From Physcomitrium patens (taxonomy: Eukaryota > Streptophyta > Bryopsida > Funariales > Funariaceae): a stretch of DNA of 64,000 nt. Location of the stretch: contig NC_037255.1 in the NCBI RefSeq assembly GCF_000002425.4, positions 1,557,847-1,621,846 on the forward strand, in the 5' to 3' direction. The notes under the pieces are model-generated. The model was given only the letters and a program-made list of their open reading frames with translations. It searched no databases and was not told where the DNA came from. A program made the position numbers and the translations under genes. Below, piece by piece: positions 12,241 through 23,616 of the stretch. Numbering within the stretch: position 1 is the stretch's first letter; each line of letters opens with the position of its first letter.

Positions 12241-12433
12241 ATATGTACACATATTCAAGTCATCATATTTATATATCAATTGAAAAGCACAAATCTCAAC
12301 AAAAAAAGAAGAAGATTGTCAACTGAATTTTGAGGTAAACTTAGATTTAAACTTTGATATATTTTGAATGGTTGAAATATTTTGCAATAAGAAATTTTAT
12401 TCTTTTTTAATTTCTAAAAATAATTAAATAATC

Positions 12434-12479
<46 letters not shown>

Positions 12480-13610
12480 TTTGGATAATTTTTAAAATTT
12501 ATTAAATACAAATAATTATAATATTTGATTTATGAGTTTTAATTAAATTTTAAAGTTTTTATTATATGCTTTTCCACATTAATCACTTGGTGCTTCATCG
12601 ACTTTGTTTATTTATTTGCTTTTTTAAACGAAAAAGTAATAAATATTAATCATAATTTTTTTTTGACTTTTTAAAAAGACATAAACAATAATTAGGTATT
12701 TTATTTATTAAATTTATTTAATAAGCATCAATACATTATAAAAGAAATTAAAAAGTTTAGTATATTATTGAAAAAAATTGTATATGTATATGCATATATA
12801 TAATTATATATGTATCTTAAATTGAAATCAAAATTAAGAAATTTTAAATCCCTCAATTTGTTTTTTAGTTCTATTATTTAAAAATATTTACCTGCTTCTA
12901 ATATTATCTCTTAATGTGTCTTGCAATAGATTTTTACTAAAAAAACTATAATTCAACAAAATCTTTAATTTCTTCTTAATCATGCAAATACTAAAATTCT
13001 ACTCACACATATTATGTAAGATTTATGAGCATACAATATAGGAAGATAATATGTAATATTTATTTATAAATAATAGCAAGTAATTCATTTTAAAATTCTA
13101 ATGAAATATCCTTCTAAGCGTATTTAAAAAACATTTATGGTAGCTTTTCTAAAAAAAAATAAAAGTTTAAAAATAATTATAAATATTAAGACATTCAATC
13201 TTAATATATACAAAGTTACAATTTAACAAATATAATCAGTAAAAACATAGTAATAAAAGTTGGTTAAGACAATAGCTAATTAAATTGGACACAAAATATC
13301 ATCAAAAACTATTACTTTATCCTTAAAAATAAAAAATAAAGTAATTTTTAGAGACTTCTAATTAATTTTTGTCTTGTCACACATAAAGTTTTGGTCAAAT
13401 TATGACATACAAAATTGTCAAAGTGAAGAGGACTCAAAACCAATCTTCTACAATAAAAGCTGAAAGATATTTTGATAATCTCAAGTAACCATAATCTTAT
13501 TTTGATTAATTTGGAACTATATAACAACTTAATAGATGCTATTAATAGAATTATATATTTTCACTTAAATATTTTAAAATCCTACAATTTTATGCTATTT
13601 TTATACATTA
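12240..13610. other. AT-rich intergenic block, no gene
   Basis: Very AT-rich with a (TA)n tract at 12436-12477. Nothing coding is visible. Probably old TE-derived sequence beyond recognition. Confidence 0.5.
12436..12477. repeat. (TA)n microsatellite
   Basis: About 21 AT units. Similar tracts occur at 3321-3341, 28340-28369, 40481-40519, 51455-51499, 52780-52806, 52917-52951, 54590-54620 and 55497-55530. This density of AT repeats is typical of moss nuclear DNA. Confidence 0.95.
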
Positions 13611-13617
13611 AAAAAAT

Positions 13618-13955
13618 GATTGAAGCTATAAGCACATCCTAACTTGCTACAAGCACACCTAATGTTGTTACATGCACACCCATAAAATGTGGAGGTTTGT
13701 GATTGGTTGGGTGTTATAATGTGGACCTTGCCACCTAACACAGGTACTGGAGGTGAAGGGAGGCCAATGGGCAATGGACAGGGTGAAAGAGCAGTGCCTT
13801 TTGTGGGGGACTCCGAGGGCAGGACCCTTAGAAGAAAATTTGAATTCACAGGAAAAGTACATCGCCATTTTTTTGCTCACTTTCATCGCACCACACCGCA
13901 CATTCTATTGCTATTATGCAGTGTGATGCAGTGTTGCTATTTTGTGGTGCAATGT
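13618..13955 (+). repeat. Dispersed ~340-bp repeat, copy A (less decayed)
   Basis: Its reverse complement aligns by eye along its whole length with 27687-28033. Anchors are 'caagttaggatg', 'aaccaatcacaa' and 'caccacaaaata' with the same order and spacing. Copy A is much GC-richer than copy B. An exact 12-bp inverted repeat lies at its right edge (TGTGGTGCAATG at 13943-13954 and its complement at 13975-13986). No coding capacity is apparent, so it may be a non-autonomous element. The class is unknown. Confidence 0.65.
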
Positions 13956-13986
13956 GGTGTGGTGCAGTGACGTTCATTGCACCACA

Positions 13987-15789
13987 CATTCCCTTCTTAG
14001 ATCTTCATCACCACAAGCCTTGTTGCGTTCAAAAGCATGTAAGGTTGCAGTGAGGTTTGCCACAAGTAAATTCTCCGTACTAGTTTCCCTTTATATCATT
14101 TTTTCCTCTATCATTTTCGGGTTGATCGCTTTCACTGTTGGTATGGAATGCATCCAATATCATTTTTACCTTAGTCGACAATGGTCGACACACTATAGAA
14201 TACGAACAACGAGCTATGACTTTAGTTTCACAACTTGTGAACCCCACTGCTGAAATATCTAGCATGTGCTGTGAATTTGCCGTGAATCCAAAAGTTTGTG
14301 TTCATTAAACTTCAAAGATTTGCTTGAGCGGTCACAAAAAACTCATTTTGAAATCTCATCACTAGAAAAGATTTCAAAGGTTATTTTCGAGAGAAGCTAA
14401 GCAGTTGGGGCCTCACTGCCTTGAAAGCCAACACTTTTGTATTCCAGAGAGCTAGAGTAATTTCAGACTACCTCAGGATTTGGAACCAAATTCACGTTCT
14501 GTTCTTTGTTTTTGTTGCAGGGTCACAGCTGAGAGATTGCTCCTTCAAGGCCTTAGGATACTCCCTCATCAACTGGAACTTATTTTTGTCTACAGAAAGA
14601 AGATAGCTCCAAGTGTAGATCCCAGTGTCATGCAAGTTGGAGGGATTTGTGTTCAAAAACAATGTTGAAAAATAAAATATGATGTGCATGGTGCAAGTAC
14701 TTCTGAACAACTGTGCACCATAACATGTACAAGATGTCTCTAGGATTTCAGTTGGGAGAATTTGAACTTGCCACTTGATGCAAGAGCACATTCATTGCTT
14801 ACATATAAGAAAAAAAGTCTTAGTGGGAGAATTTCACAGAACTCCTGGGCAATCAGATTATAACTTAAATGGAGTTTACCTGATTGCATAATTTCCAAGA
14901 CTTCCTTTCACTTCCCCTCCATCTATACATACAGTCACAGTGTAGAGACTAGAGAAACAAATGAGGATCTGTTGTTGACAAAATTTATGTGAATAGTTTT
15001 AATAAGATGTTTTCCATTCTTCTTTGAGTACAACTACTAGTTGCTTCAGTTCTGGGCGTCTCAGATTGGTAAGAGCTATCCAATTTGCCACACCCAGTTT
15101 GTTTTTTTGTTTATTGTTTTGTGTATGTTCTGTTTTCTTTAGTTGCATTGCATGTGGGGTTTGCCAAAGGCTTCTTTGTACAAAGTTGTGTGTTGTCTTT
15201 ATTTGGATGGATTCTTTGATTCCCATTTGCATGTGGTTGTTGTTGTTGTTATTGTGTATTTAACAATGTGGTTTAGAATAGTCAATCAAACAACTGATCT
15301 AACAAGGGATGATCATGATTATAATAAGTTAATAAAAAATTTATTAATATAAAATAAAACTTTAAATAAATAATAAATAATAAAATAGCAATGGTATTAA
15401 TGTATTTAGATCAAATTATGAATATTTTCCAACTTTAAGTATGAATAAAATCTTGCATTTTGTTTTATACATGTTAGCTCATGACAATAACTAATTAAAA
15501 TCTTGCATTAAATTAAAATTAATAGAATTTTTTAAAATTAAATATTAATTATAAGATGAACTTGTTTCACCATATGTTTAAATTTTTAAGTTTCATTTAG
15601 ATAGCTTTCACTTATTTATTAACTACATTACTACTAGTGGAATCAATTTTTATAACTCATGTTATATCTTATCATAATATACTTATATAGCAACAAAAAA
15701 AATTAACAAGAAAATTTTGAATTTAAACTTTATTATGTTGTCGCTTGTCTACATTGTAGATACTTGTAATTTGTTTGTTGATGTCCAAT
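13987..15789. other. No gene recognised; possible isolated exon near 14520
   Basis: Moderate GC to about 15300, then AT-rich. At 14521 an acceptor-like 'tgttgcag' precedes an open stretch reading 'VTAERLLLQGLRILPHQLEL' and onward, to a stop at 14668. It looks protein-like, but I do not recognise it and see no partner exons. No other feature can be supported. Confidence 0.3.
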
Positions 15790-16331
15790 TGTCAAAGATA
15801 TAAATCTCAAAGAATTAAAAGATCAATACATTTTTTTATCATACAAAAAGACTAGATAATTACTCAAAGATGATATTATATTAAACTAAAATGGCTATTG
15901 CCAAAAACAAGAAAATTAGAAAGACTTGAAACAAGACTAAGAACTAAAAAGGCATTGATAAGAGTAAAGAAGGCTTCATTCATGCTTCCATATATATTAT
16001 TTAACTAGGAGCTACATGATTATGTTCTATAAGACTTTCAATACTTGTCTAACTTACAAGACATTTATCTTAACTTGCAAAACAAATTTTCTATGTGTAC
16101 TACATAATTAGCTTGTACTACAAGCTACCAACACATGCAACATGTGACTAACTTGTTGGCTAAGTTACTAATCTATTATTCAATTACAAATATGTGTAAA
16201 GTCAAAACCATCTTTATGAAGCTTCTATAAAGCTTTTTTATAAGATATTATCAAATTTATCTATTTTAATTTATTTCTACATATTTATATTATTTAGATA
16301 ATTATTAGAGTAAATATATATGTTTATAACA
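15790..16331 (-). repeat. 3' LTR of old gypsy copy 1
   Basis: Begins with TGTCAAAG, the reverse complement of the family's CTTTGACA end. It ends at 16331 next to the complement of the purine tract. Shared blocks with the LTR at 21693 include 'aatctcaaagaattaaaag', 'atggctattgccaaaaa' and 'gagctac/tgtag'. Confidence 0.85.
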
Positions 16332-16347
16332 TTATCCTCTCTTCTAA
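16332..16347 (-). other. Polypurine tract of old gypsy copy 1
   Basis: On the minus strand 'cttagaagagaggataa' directly precedes the LTR start. It matches 'ctagaagagggggtaa' before the 3' LTR of the younger element at 50511. Confidence 0.75.
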
Positions 16348-16364
16348 GAATAAGTTCCACAAGG

Positions 16365-16800
16365 AACAGAGATCACATGCTGATGAAGTCCAAGATCCAA
16401 TAAATTGTATTTGCTACATATTTTGATCTTTCTTTCTTTTAAAGAGAATTGATAGGTCTTCTTAGCCATTGATAATGTCATATTTTAAAGCAAGAAGACC
16501 ATCCTATTTTTGCATTTCTATTGAGACCTTTGTAGCTTCTTTCAAATAAAACATTTGTAATACCATAAAAAGCTGTTTTTATCTTTAGTAAAATCATCAA
16601 ATATTGGGAGTTTCTTCTAAGGTCATGATACTAAATGCATTGTATTTTTCCATATATTCAAAGAAAAATATATTTTTTTTGAAGATCATTATGTCTATTA
16701 TGTCATCTTAAAGGTTGTAACAATCACAATGTCTCCTTTAATAAGTCAATAAATAATGATTCTTAAGTGGAATTTGTTAGTTGTTGATTTTTTATGTCTT
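16365..16800 (-). pseudogene. Remnant of the extra 3' frame in old copy 1
   Basis: This block aligns base by base with the reverse complement of 50047-50469 in the younger element. Shared runs include 'aaaatcatcaaa', 'aataaaacattt' and 'ggttgtaacaatc'. It occupies the same place, between the pol 3' end and the purine tract. Stops and small changes prevent translation. Confidence 0.7.
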
Positions 16801-19800
16801 TAGTGCCATAAATATATAGAAACTACAAATAAAGATAGAAAGTAGAATGTAATCTTTTTTAAATCTTGTTTCTTTTACAATAAAGATTTATTATTCTTCA
16901 TCATGATTTTAATGGATGTTGTCAATGAAAAGCGTCAACTTTTTTTTTTTTATTTGCAAGATTCTTGGATGATTTCTATGTGTATTCATTAATATCATAT
17001 CTATGCCAATAAATAAGATATTCTAATCTATTTTGGTGCTGCCTTGAATCTAAGTCTTCTTCTACCTTAATCTCTTGATTATTATCTACTACTATAAAAG
17101 TAGGTGGCATTTATCTTCTTTCCAAGATATTTACTATCTTATATGACTAGAGAAGAAATACATGGAGTATGAAATGGATCTTCATAGATTTTGATAGGTA
17201 TAATTAATAAAAAACTATATTGATTTATATACAAATAAAAAATGGTTCAAATCTATGATAATCCAACTTGTGACAAAAGTGGCTAGTCTTCATATTACAA
17301 CAAAATAATCATACCTTGTTGTCAAAGTGGAATTGAGGTTGCTACTTATAATAGTCATTCACATTGGTATTTTATTATTCTTAAGCTTCTTTTAATTATA
17401 CCTTTATTATTTTATATAGCTCAAATAAATAATATATCAAATTTTTTGCTATAAGATTATTAATTTTTGAGAAGTCAAAAGCATGAAGTTACAAAAAATA
17501 ACTACAATTAATAATGAAAAAAATTTCTTGTGTAGAAGAATGTATTGTATTATTATAATAAATTTTATCAATGGCAAAAGAATTGTCTAATTATCTTATT
17601 GATGATTGATCATATACCTCAAATACTACTTCAAAACTTGGTTTATACACTCTATCTATGTATTGGTTTAAAGATGAAAAAAAAAAGATAATTTTATGTC
17701 TACTTTTAGAATTTTAAAAAAAAAATCTCTAAAATCTTGATACAAATTTAATTTTTTATTCAATATAGTATTTTTGGGCAATCCATGATAGTAATAGATA
17801 TTATTAAAAAAAAACTTTGTTATTTCTTCACATCTAATAAAAATTTTAAATGGTACAAAATGTGTTATCTTGGTAAAATGATCTACTATCATGAATATAG
17901 AATCATAAAAACTTCAAACTAAAAGATCTTTCATAAAAACCATAGAAACAAAAGACTAAGATTATTTTAAAATAGATAATGGCTGAAAAAATCCATAAGA
18001 TTGATGACAAAGAATTCTTAACCTTGAACAAAAATCACATGATTCTACAAAGTTTTTGATTTCCTTCCATACTTGAATCCACTAAAAATTTCTAAATATT
18101 AGCTCCAAAATATTATTGTATCTAAAATATCTAGCTGCTAAAAATTTATGATAAGCTTAAAGAATACATAATTATACTTTGCTTTATGTAATATATAATT
18201 GTCTCTCAAAATAGAGTAGATTAATTTTGAATTTAAACTTGAAAGTATCATTAATACTTAAAAGAATTATTTTTAATATCATGAACAAAAGAATCAAAGA
18301 CATACTCAATAGAATTTGCTTGAAAAAAATTTGATCAATATTTAATGTTGATTTTATTTTTCAAAGATGAAAATTCTTTAACTTTAAGAAAATAATTTTT
18401 TATTAATCAAAAGCTACATCTCCTTCTTTTGATACAAGATAAAAACATCTAGAAATGATATTTGCTAAATCTTGTTAATTTCTAGGTTGATAAGTGATCT
18501 TGAAATGAAATCTTAATAAAAATATGCTCTAGTGGACTTGACAATGATTTAAAGTACTTGATGCCATAAAATATTTAAGATTCTTGTGATCTATATATAT
18601 GGTGACTGGATTGAAAGCACCTTTTAGATAATAATGCTATTCTTGAAATAAATCCATAATTGCAAGAAGTTCTTTGTCATAGATCTTATACTTGATCTTG
18701 GCTATTGAAATTTTTTTGGAATAAAAACCTATCAAGTAGAGCTTGTCATTTGCTTTCATTTGTGACAATACTACATCGATGGCAAAGTATAATGTATCTT
18801 TTTTTATAAAAAAATGCCTTAGAAAAGTTGATACAATAAAAACTTGATGTAGAAGTAAGTGATATCTTTAAGGCTTCAAAAGATACTTTATCTTTTTTAC
18901 TCCACTCAAGTTTTTTTTTACATGTTAAATGTGTAAAAGAAGCTACAACTTGAAAAAAAATCTTGATGAAGATCTAATATTAATTGAAAAATCTCAAAAA
19001 ATATTATATATTTTTTATTTTTTTTCAGAACTTCCAATCTATGATAGTTTGGATATTTTTAGAATCCATCATAAGACCATCATTTGAAATGATGTATCCT
19101 AAAAATCAACCTAAGTAGTGTAAAATACTCACTTTTTTTATTTTGGTGTAAAGTATTACATCTTTTAAATTTCATGACACACAATGAATATGAAATTTAT
19201 ACTCTTCTATGTTCTTAGAATAGATTAAAATATTTTCCATATATTTGATAATAAAATCATTAAAAAACTATAAAAAAATATCATTTATTAAATGTTAAAA
19301 AGTAGTTGATACATTTGTGAGTCCAAAAGATATAACATTTTATTTGAAATGCCTATACATGATTTAAAATATATTCTTTTATTTATCTTTTTTTTTAATG
19401 CATATCATATTATATGCTTTTCATAATCTATTTTTCTATACATCTTTGCTTGATTGAGTTGATTAAGAAGTCTTGATGTCAAAAATAAAGAATACCTATT
19501 TTTGATGGTGATTTTGTTGAGCCTTTAATACTCCACATACATTTGAAATAATCTATCTTTCTTCTTTACAAAGAAGATAAAAACTCTTTTGGAGATTTTA
19601 AATGGCATATGAAATTTTTAGCTAAGTTCTCATTTATATTTTTCTTTAATGTATTTAATTATTTTTTACAATAAGCTATAGATTGATTTGAATGGTAATT
19701 GGACTTCTTCTTGAAAATCAATAAAAAAATCATATAGAAAATATTTTGGAAAAATATAAGCATTTTTCTTCTCAAAAATATCTTAATAAACTTGGTATCG

Positions 19801-21692
19801 ATTCAAAATATTATTTTTATTCTTTCCACCATCTTAAATAGATATGGCATATATGACAAAAGATGACTTTTCTTTTGTAGCATGCATGAAAGCTTTTACA
19901 TCTACTAATAAGAATTTAATTGTATTGGATTTATGAATTTTTACTTGACCAACAAAATCTTGAATTAAGCTATAAGAAAATTAAGGTTATAAGAAATTTA
20001 GTCAATTTTAAGGTTATACTTTTTGAGCCATGATAATCCAAAAATAAATGAATTAAAAAGAAATATAATCATATTAAATATTATTAAGCTATTATAAACA
20101 TTGATTGATACATTTAAAGGAACTATTTCATGGATAATATCTCCAAAAGAAAATAGACTATCATCTATTATTTCTACATGCACAAGTTTGATTTTTTTGA
20201 TTAAAGATATTTCTTGTTTTTGACAAAGTCTTCATCTATAAAACATGCTAAAGCTCTTAAATGTAATAAGATAAAGACTTTGTGATTTTTTGGTTCTAAA
20301 AAAATTCTATTGTAAAATAAGGTGAGGGATTTGAAGAAAGAATATGATCTTTACTAGGTATTCCACAAGATTTCAGTCATAAGGTTTTTATTGTAATTAG
20401 AAAAACTTGTTTTCTAACACATTATCTTCTTTGGAAACCATGCTTCTCATTTTGTGATTACATTGCTTCTTTGAATAATGTTGAACAATGTACTTGGATT
20501 CTCCATAATATAAGCACAATTTTTTTTAATAATATCAATTTTTTTTTTGTTCAATAAGAAATTTGAAATGTATTATATCAATTTGCATAGACATCGACTT
20601 GGATGAATAACCTTCCAAAAACTTAAAAGGTGTATCCATAACTTGATTTTTATCATTTTAGTTAAATCTTTGTTCTCAGCAACTTTCAAAGATTCAATTG
20701 TTGTATGCAATAGCTTGAGCAATAAATTGCTCCAACAAGTTTGCTTTTGGCATCATTAATAATAAATCTTTGATATTATTATTCAATCCATATCAAAATT
20801 GATTGATAGGGGCTTTTTTATTCTAACATATACCATAAGCAAGGCTTTGAAATTCAACAATATATATGGTGGCTGAACATGATCTTTGTCATAAAAATAC
20901 ATGCTTGATTTTTACCATCTTTTTTCAATCACTTTATTCAAATATATCCATAAATACTTATAAGTATGAATTCAAATTATTGAATAGTTGTGAATCTTTT
21001 TCCATCAAAGGCACAAACCAACAAAGAACACTCTCAAGTAAAAGTGCATCTATAAATCCGGCTTGAATAAATTTATCAAATTACTAAAAAAGATGCAATC
21101 TTAGATAGAGATTTACTTGTTGTAAAAACCTTTGAAACTTTGATCTTATTCTATCAAACTTCTTTGACATACTTATCTTTGCTCTCCTTATACTTGTAGT
21201 AGCATGACTTTTTGAATTTAATTATAAATTTGATCTACTTGCTTTTCTTAATTGCACAATTTTTTAGTGTAGATTTTGAATTTTATTGTTGACTTTTTCC
21301 ATGAGTGTAGGAATAGTACATCCATAATTCATGTTAAAAATATGTGATATTTTGATCCTAAGAATGTTAACAAGCTTATGAAGTTCTACAGTAGTTGCAA
21401 ATCTATTTTTATTTTTGCCAAGAATAGCATACATAATGTTTACTTCTATAGATAATTCAAATAAATTCAAAAGTTAAATTAAAATAGGATAATTTACAAT
21501 CTCTAGTATAAAATAATTTTTTTAAAAAAGAAAGATAATCTTTTATTTTTAAGAAAAAAATTAGTGTTAAAAAATTAAAATTTAGTTTAAAGGAGAATAG
21601 TCTATAATCTTTAAAAATTCAATAATAGAAGTACAATAATCTACTTACTTCTAAAACAAAACAAGAACAATGAGATAGCATTATTTTCAAAT
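16801..21692 (-). pseudogene. gag-pol remnant of old gypsy copy 1
   Basis: Minus-strand fragments in element order are as follows. A gag-like region lies at about 20400-21690. A protease-region fragment at 19998-20183 reads 'HVEIIDDSLFSFGDIIHEI' and ends in 'SWLKKYN'. RT/RNase H similarity lies at about 18400-19700; for example 19060-19110 mirrors younger-copy bases 47745-47800. Integrase at 17668-17892 reads 'MIVDHFTKITHFVPFK' and 'YHGLPKN'. The frame is broken throughout. It cannot encode a working product. Confidence 0.8.
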
Positions 21693-22229
21693 TGTCAAAG
21701 TTATGAATCTCAAAGAATTAAAAGATCAATACATTCTTATGTCACACAAAAGATTAGATGTTTATTCAAAGATGATATAATATTGAACTAGAATGGCTAT
21801 TGCCAAAAATAAAAAAACTAAAAAAACTTAAAATAAGACTAAAAAGATATTGATAAGAGTAAAAAAGACTTCATTCTTCCTTCTATATATACTATCTAAT
21901 TGGGAGCTATGTAGTGGCGTTCTATAAGACCTCCAAAATGTATCCAACTTACAAAGCATGTATCTTAACTTGCAAAGCAAGTTTTTTTATATGTATGCTA
22001 CATAGTTAGCTTGTATTATAAGCTATCAACATAAGCAATATGTGGTTAATTTATTAGCCAAGTTTTTAACCTACCAATCAACTACAAATACATATAAAAT
22101 CAAAGCCATACCTATGAAGCTTCTAGAAAGTTTTTCAATAAGATATTATCAAATTTTTCAACTTTAATCTGTAACTATCTTTTAATTTTATATAAATAAT
22201 TATTGGAATAAATATTTATGTCAATCATA
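21693..22229 (-). repeat. 5' LTR of old gypsy copy 1
   Basis: Pairs with 15790-16331 in the same orientation. On the minus strand its outer end reads TATGATTGACATAAAT, against TGTTATAAACATATAT in the partner; the canonical TG has probably become TA. The CCAAT target duplication immediately follows in plus coordinates. Confidence 0.8.
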
Positions 22230-22355
22230 CCAATATCACTACATGCATTATAATTTTTTTTGAATACTTTACATTAAGAGTACTCAAATCCAAATTGATC
22301 TCTTTTTGTGTCATTTCTCAATAGCAGATATTTCTTTATCTATACTATGTGGAAT

Positions 22356-22658
22356 TTACCAATAGGTTGTGGATGTTGTTGTGACATAATTTAGAGTTCT
22401 ATAAATATAGTGTTGATATAATAGAAGGCTATTGATGATTGTTAAAACTTGTTTCAATGTTTTGGACAAGAAATTGAGTAAATTTTTAATAAAAAATAAG
22501 ACTAAAATTAGCTTTGATAAGTGCCAATGGCAGTCAAAGTTATTAAAATTGAAGAGTCGCTCCTCAAGTTTTATAGTTTGAATTAAATGTGAATATGGTA
22601 GACCAAGTATTACAATAAAAGTTCCTTTATAGAGCTCAATATTGCTTACCACATGCAA
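22356..22658 (-). pseudogene. Possible SWIM-type zinc-finger (transposase-derived) fragment
   Basis: An open 100-residue minus-strand frame contains 'GTFIVILGLPYSHLIQTIKL' and then 'FDCHWHL'. This resembles the SWIM-like block 'C.G.....GLPCSH.I' followed by 'HPHW' of MULE/FAR1-related and similar plant TE proteins. If so, the essential Cys is now Tyr. No transposase core is visible around it. The match is short and uncertain. Confidence 0.25.
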
Positions 22659-23099
22659 ACATATAAGTTTAATTTAATCATAGATCTTTGTTAATGTATA
22701 ATAAGAGATTAATCAGTTTACATCTTCAAAGATTTTACTATAAGGAATCAGATTGATGAATGTTGAGATGCATATCTTTTCACAAGAGAGCTATAATACA
22801 TATTCCTTATGTATATTTTTGATACAAAGTTCCACATATTGGCATATGCCAAATAAATCAAATTTGCTTAATCCAAGATATTATTTGAATATGTGATGTA
22901 TGCTTTTTGTTGCAGAGGTCACAAACTTGTCAAAGTATCAAATCTTATTTGTCAAAGTAATAAGGAATATTTTCTTATATACATTAATTTTATATTTTAT
23001 TGATATACATAATTGTCTTAAAAAAATTGGAATTCTAAGTTTCTACAAAGATGATCTATTGCACTTCAAATTTATCTTTGAAATGCACAAATACCACTA

Positions 23100-23616
23100 T
23101 GATCAAGGACATGAATCTCAAAGAAAAAAAACTCAATCATTCTTATGTCATTCAAAAATACTACAAAATCATTCAAAGATGGTAATATATTAAATTAAAA
23201 TAGCTATTGCTAAAGACAAGAAGATTAAAAAGTCTTGAAAGAAGACTAAGAATAAAGAAGGCTTCACTCTTACTTCCATAATACTTCCTATCTAAGAGCT
23301 ATATAGCAATAATCTATAAAACCTCTAACATGTGTTGACTTTGATAGATGCATGTCTTAACTTATAAGACAAGTTTTTTATATGTACACTACATAATTAG
23401 CTTCTTCTATAAGCTATTAATACATATGAAATATGATTAATTTGTTAACCAATTTTCTAACCTATTAATCAATTAAAAACAAGTGTAAAGTTAAAATCAC
23501 ATCTATAAAGCTTTTAAAAAGCTATTCTAAAAGATATTATGAAATTAATCTATTTTTACCTACTTCTACCTAATTATATAGGTAATTATTGGAATAAATA
23601 TATATATCTATGATAG
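23100..23616 (-). repeat. Isolated LTR of the same gypsy family (likely solo LTR)
   Basis: Shares the block order of the 15790 and 21693 LTRs, including 'gaatctcaaag', 'atagctattgctaaagac', 'agagctatatagca' and 'aattattggaataaat'. No internal gag-pol sequence lies beside it. It most likely arose by recombination between the LTRs of a former element. A clear target duplication was not found; 'tacca' occurs near both ends. Confidence 0.75.

Larger units (their letters stand above)
15790..22229 (-). mobile_element. Ty3/gypsy element, complete but heavily decayed (old copy 1)
   Basis: Two related LTRs (15790-16331 and 21693-22229) bracket a minus-strand gag-pol remnant. The direct 5-bp repeat CCAAT flanks it at 15785-15789 and 22230-22234 as a target site duplication. 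Transcription would run right to left. The element is homologous along its length to the younger copy at 44697-51063, with the same LTR blocks, purine tract, protease, RT, integrase and extra 3' frame, but it carries many more stops and AT-shifting changes. Length (about 6.4 kb) matches the younger copy. Confidence 0.85.
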
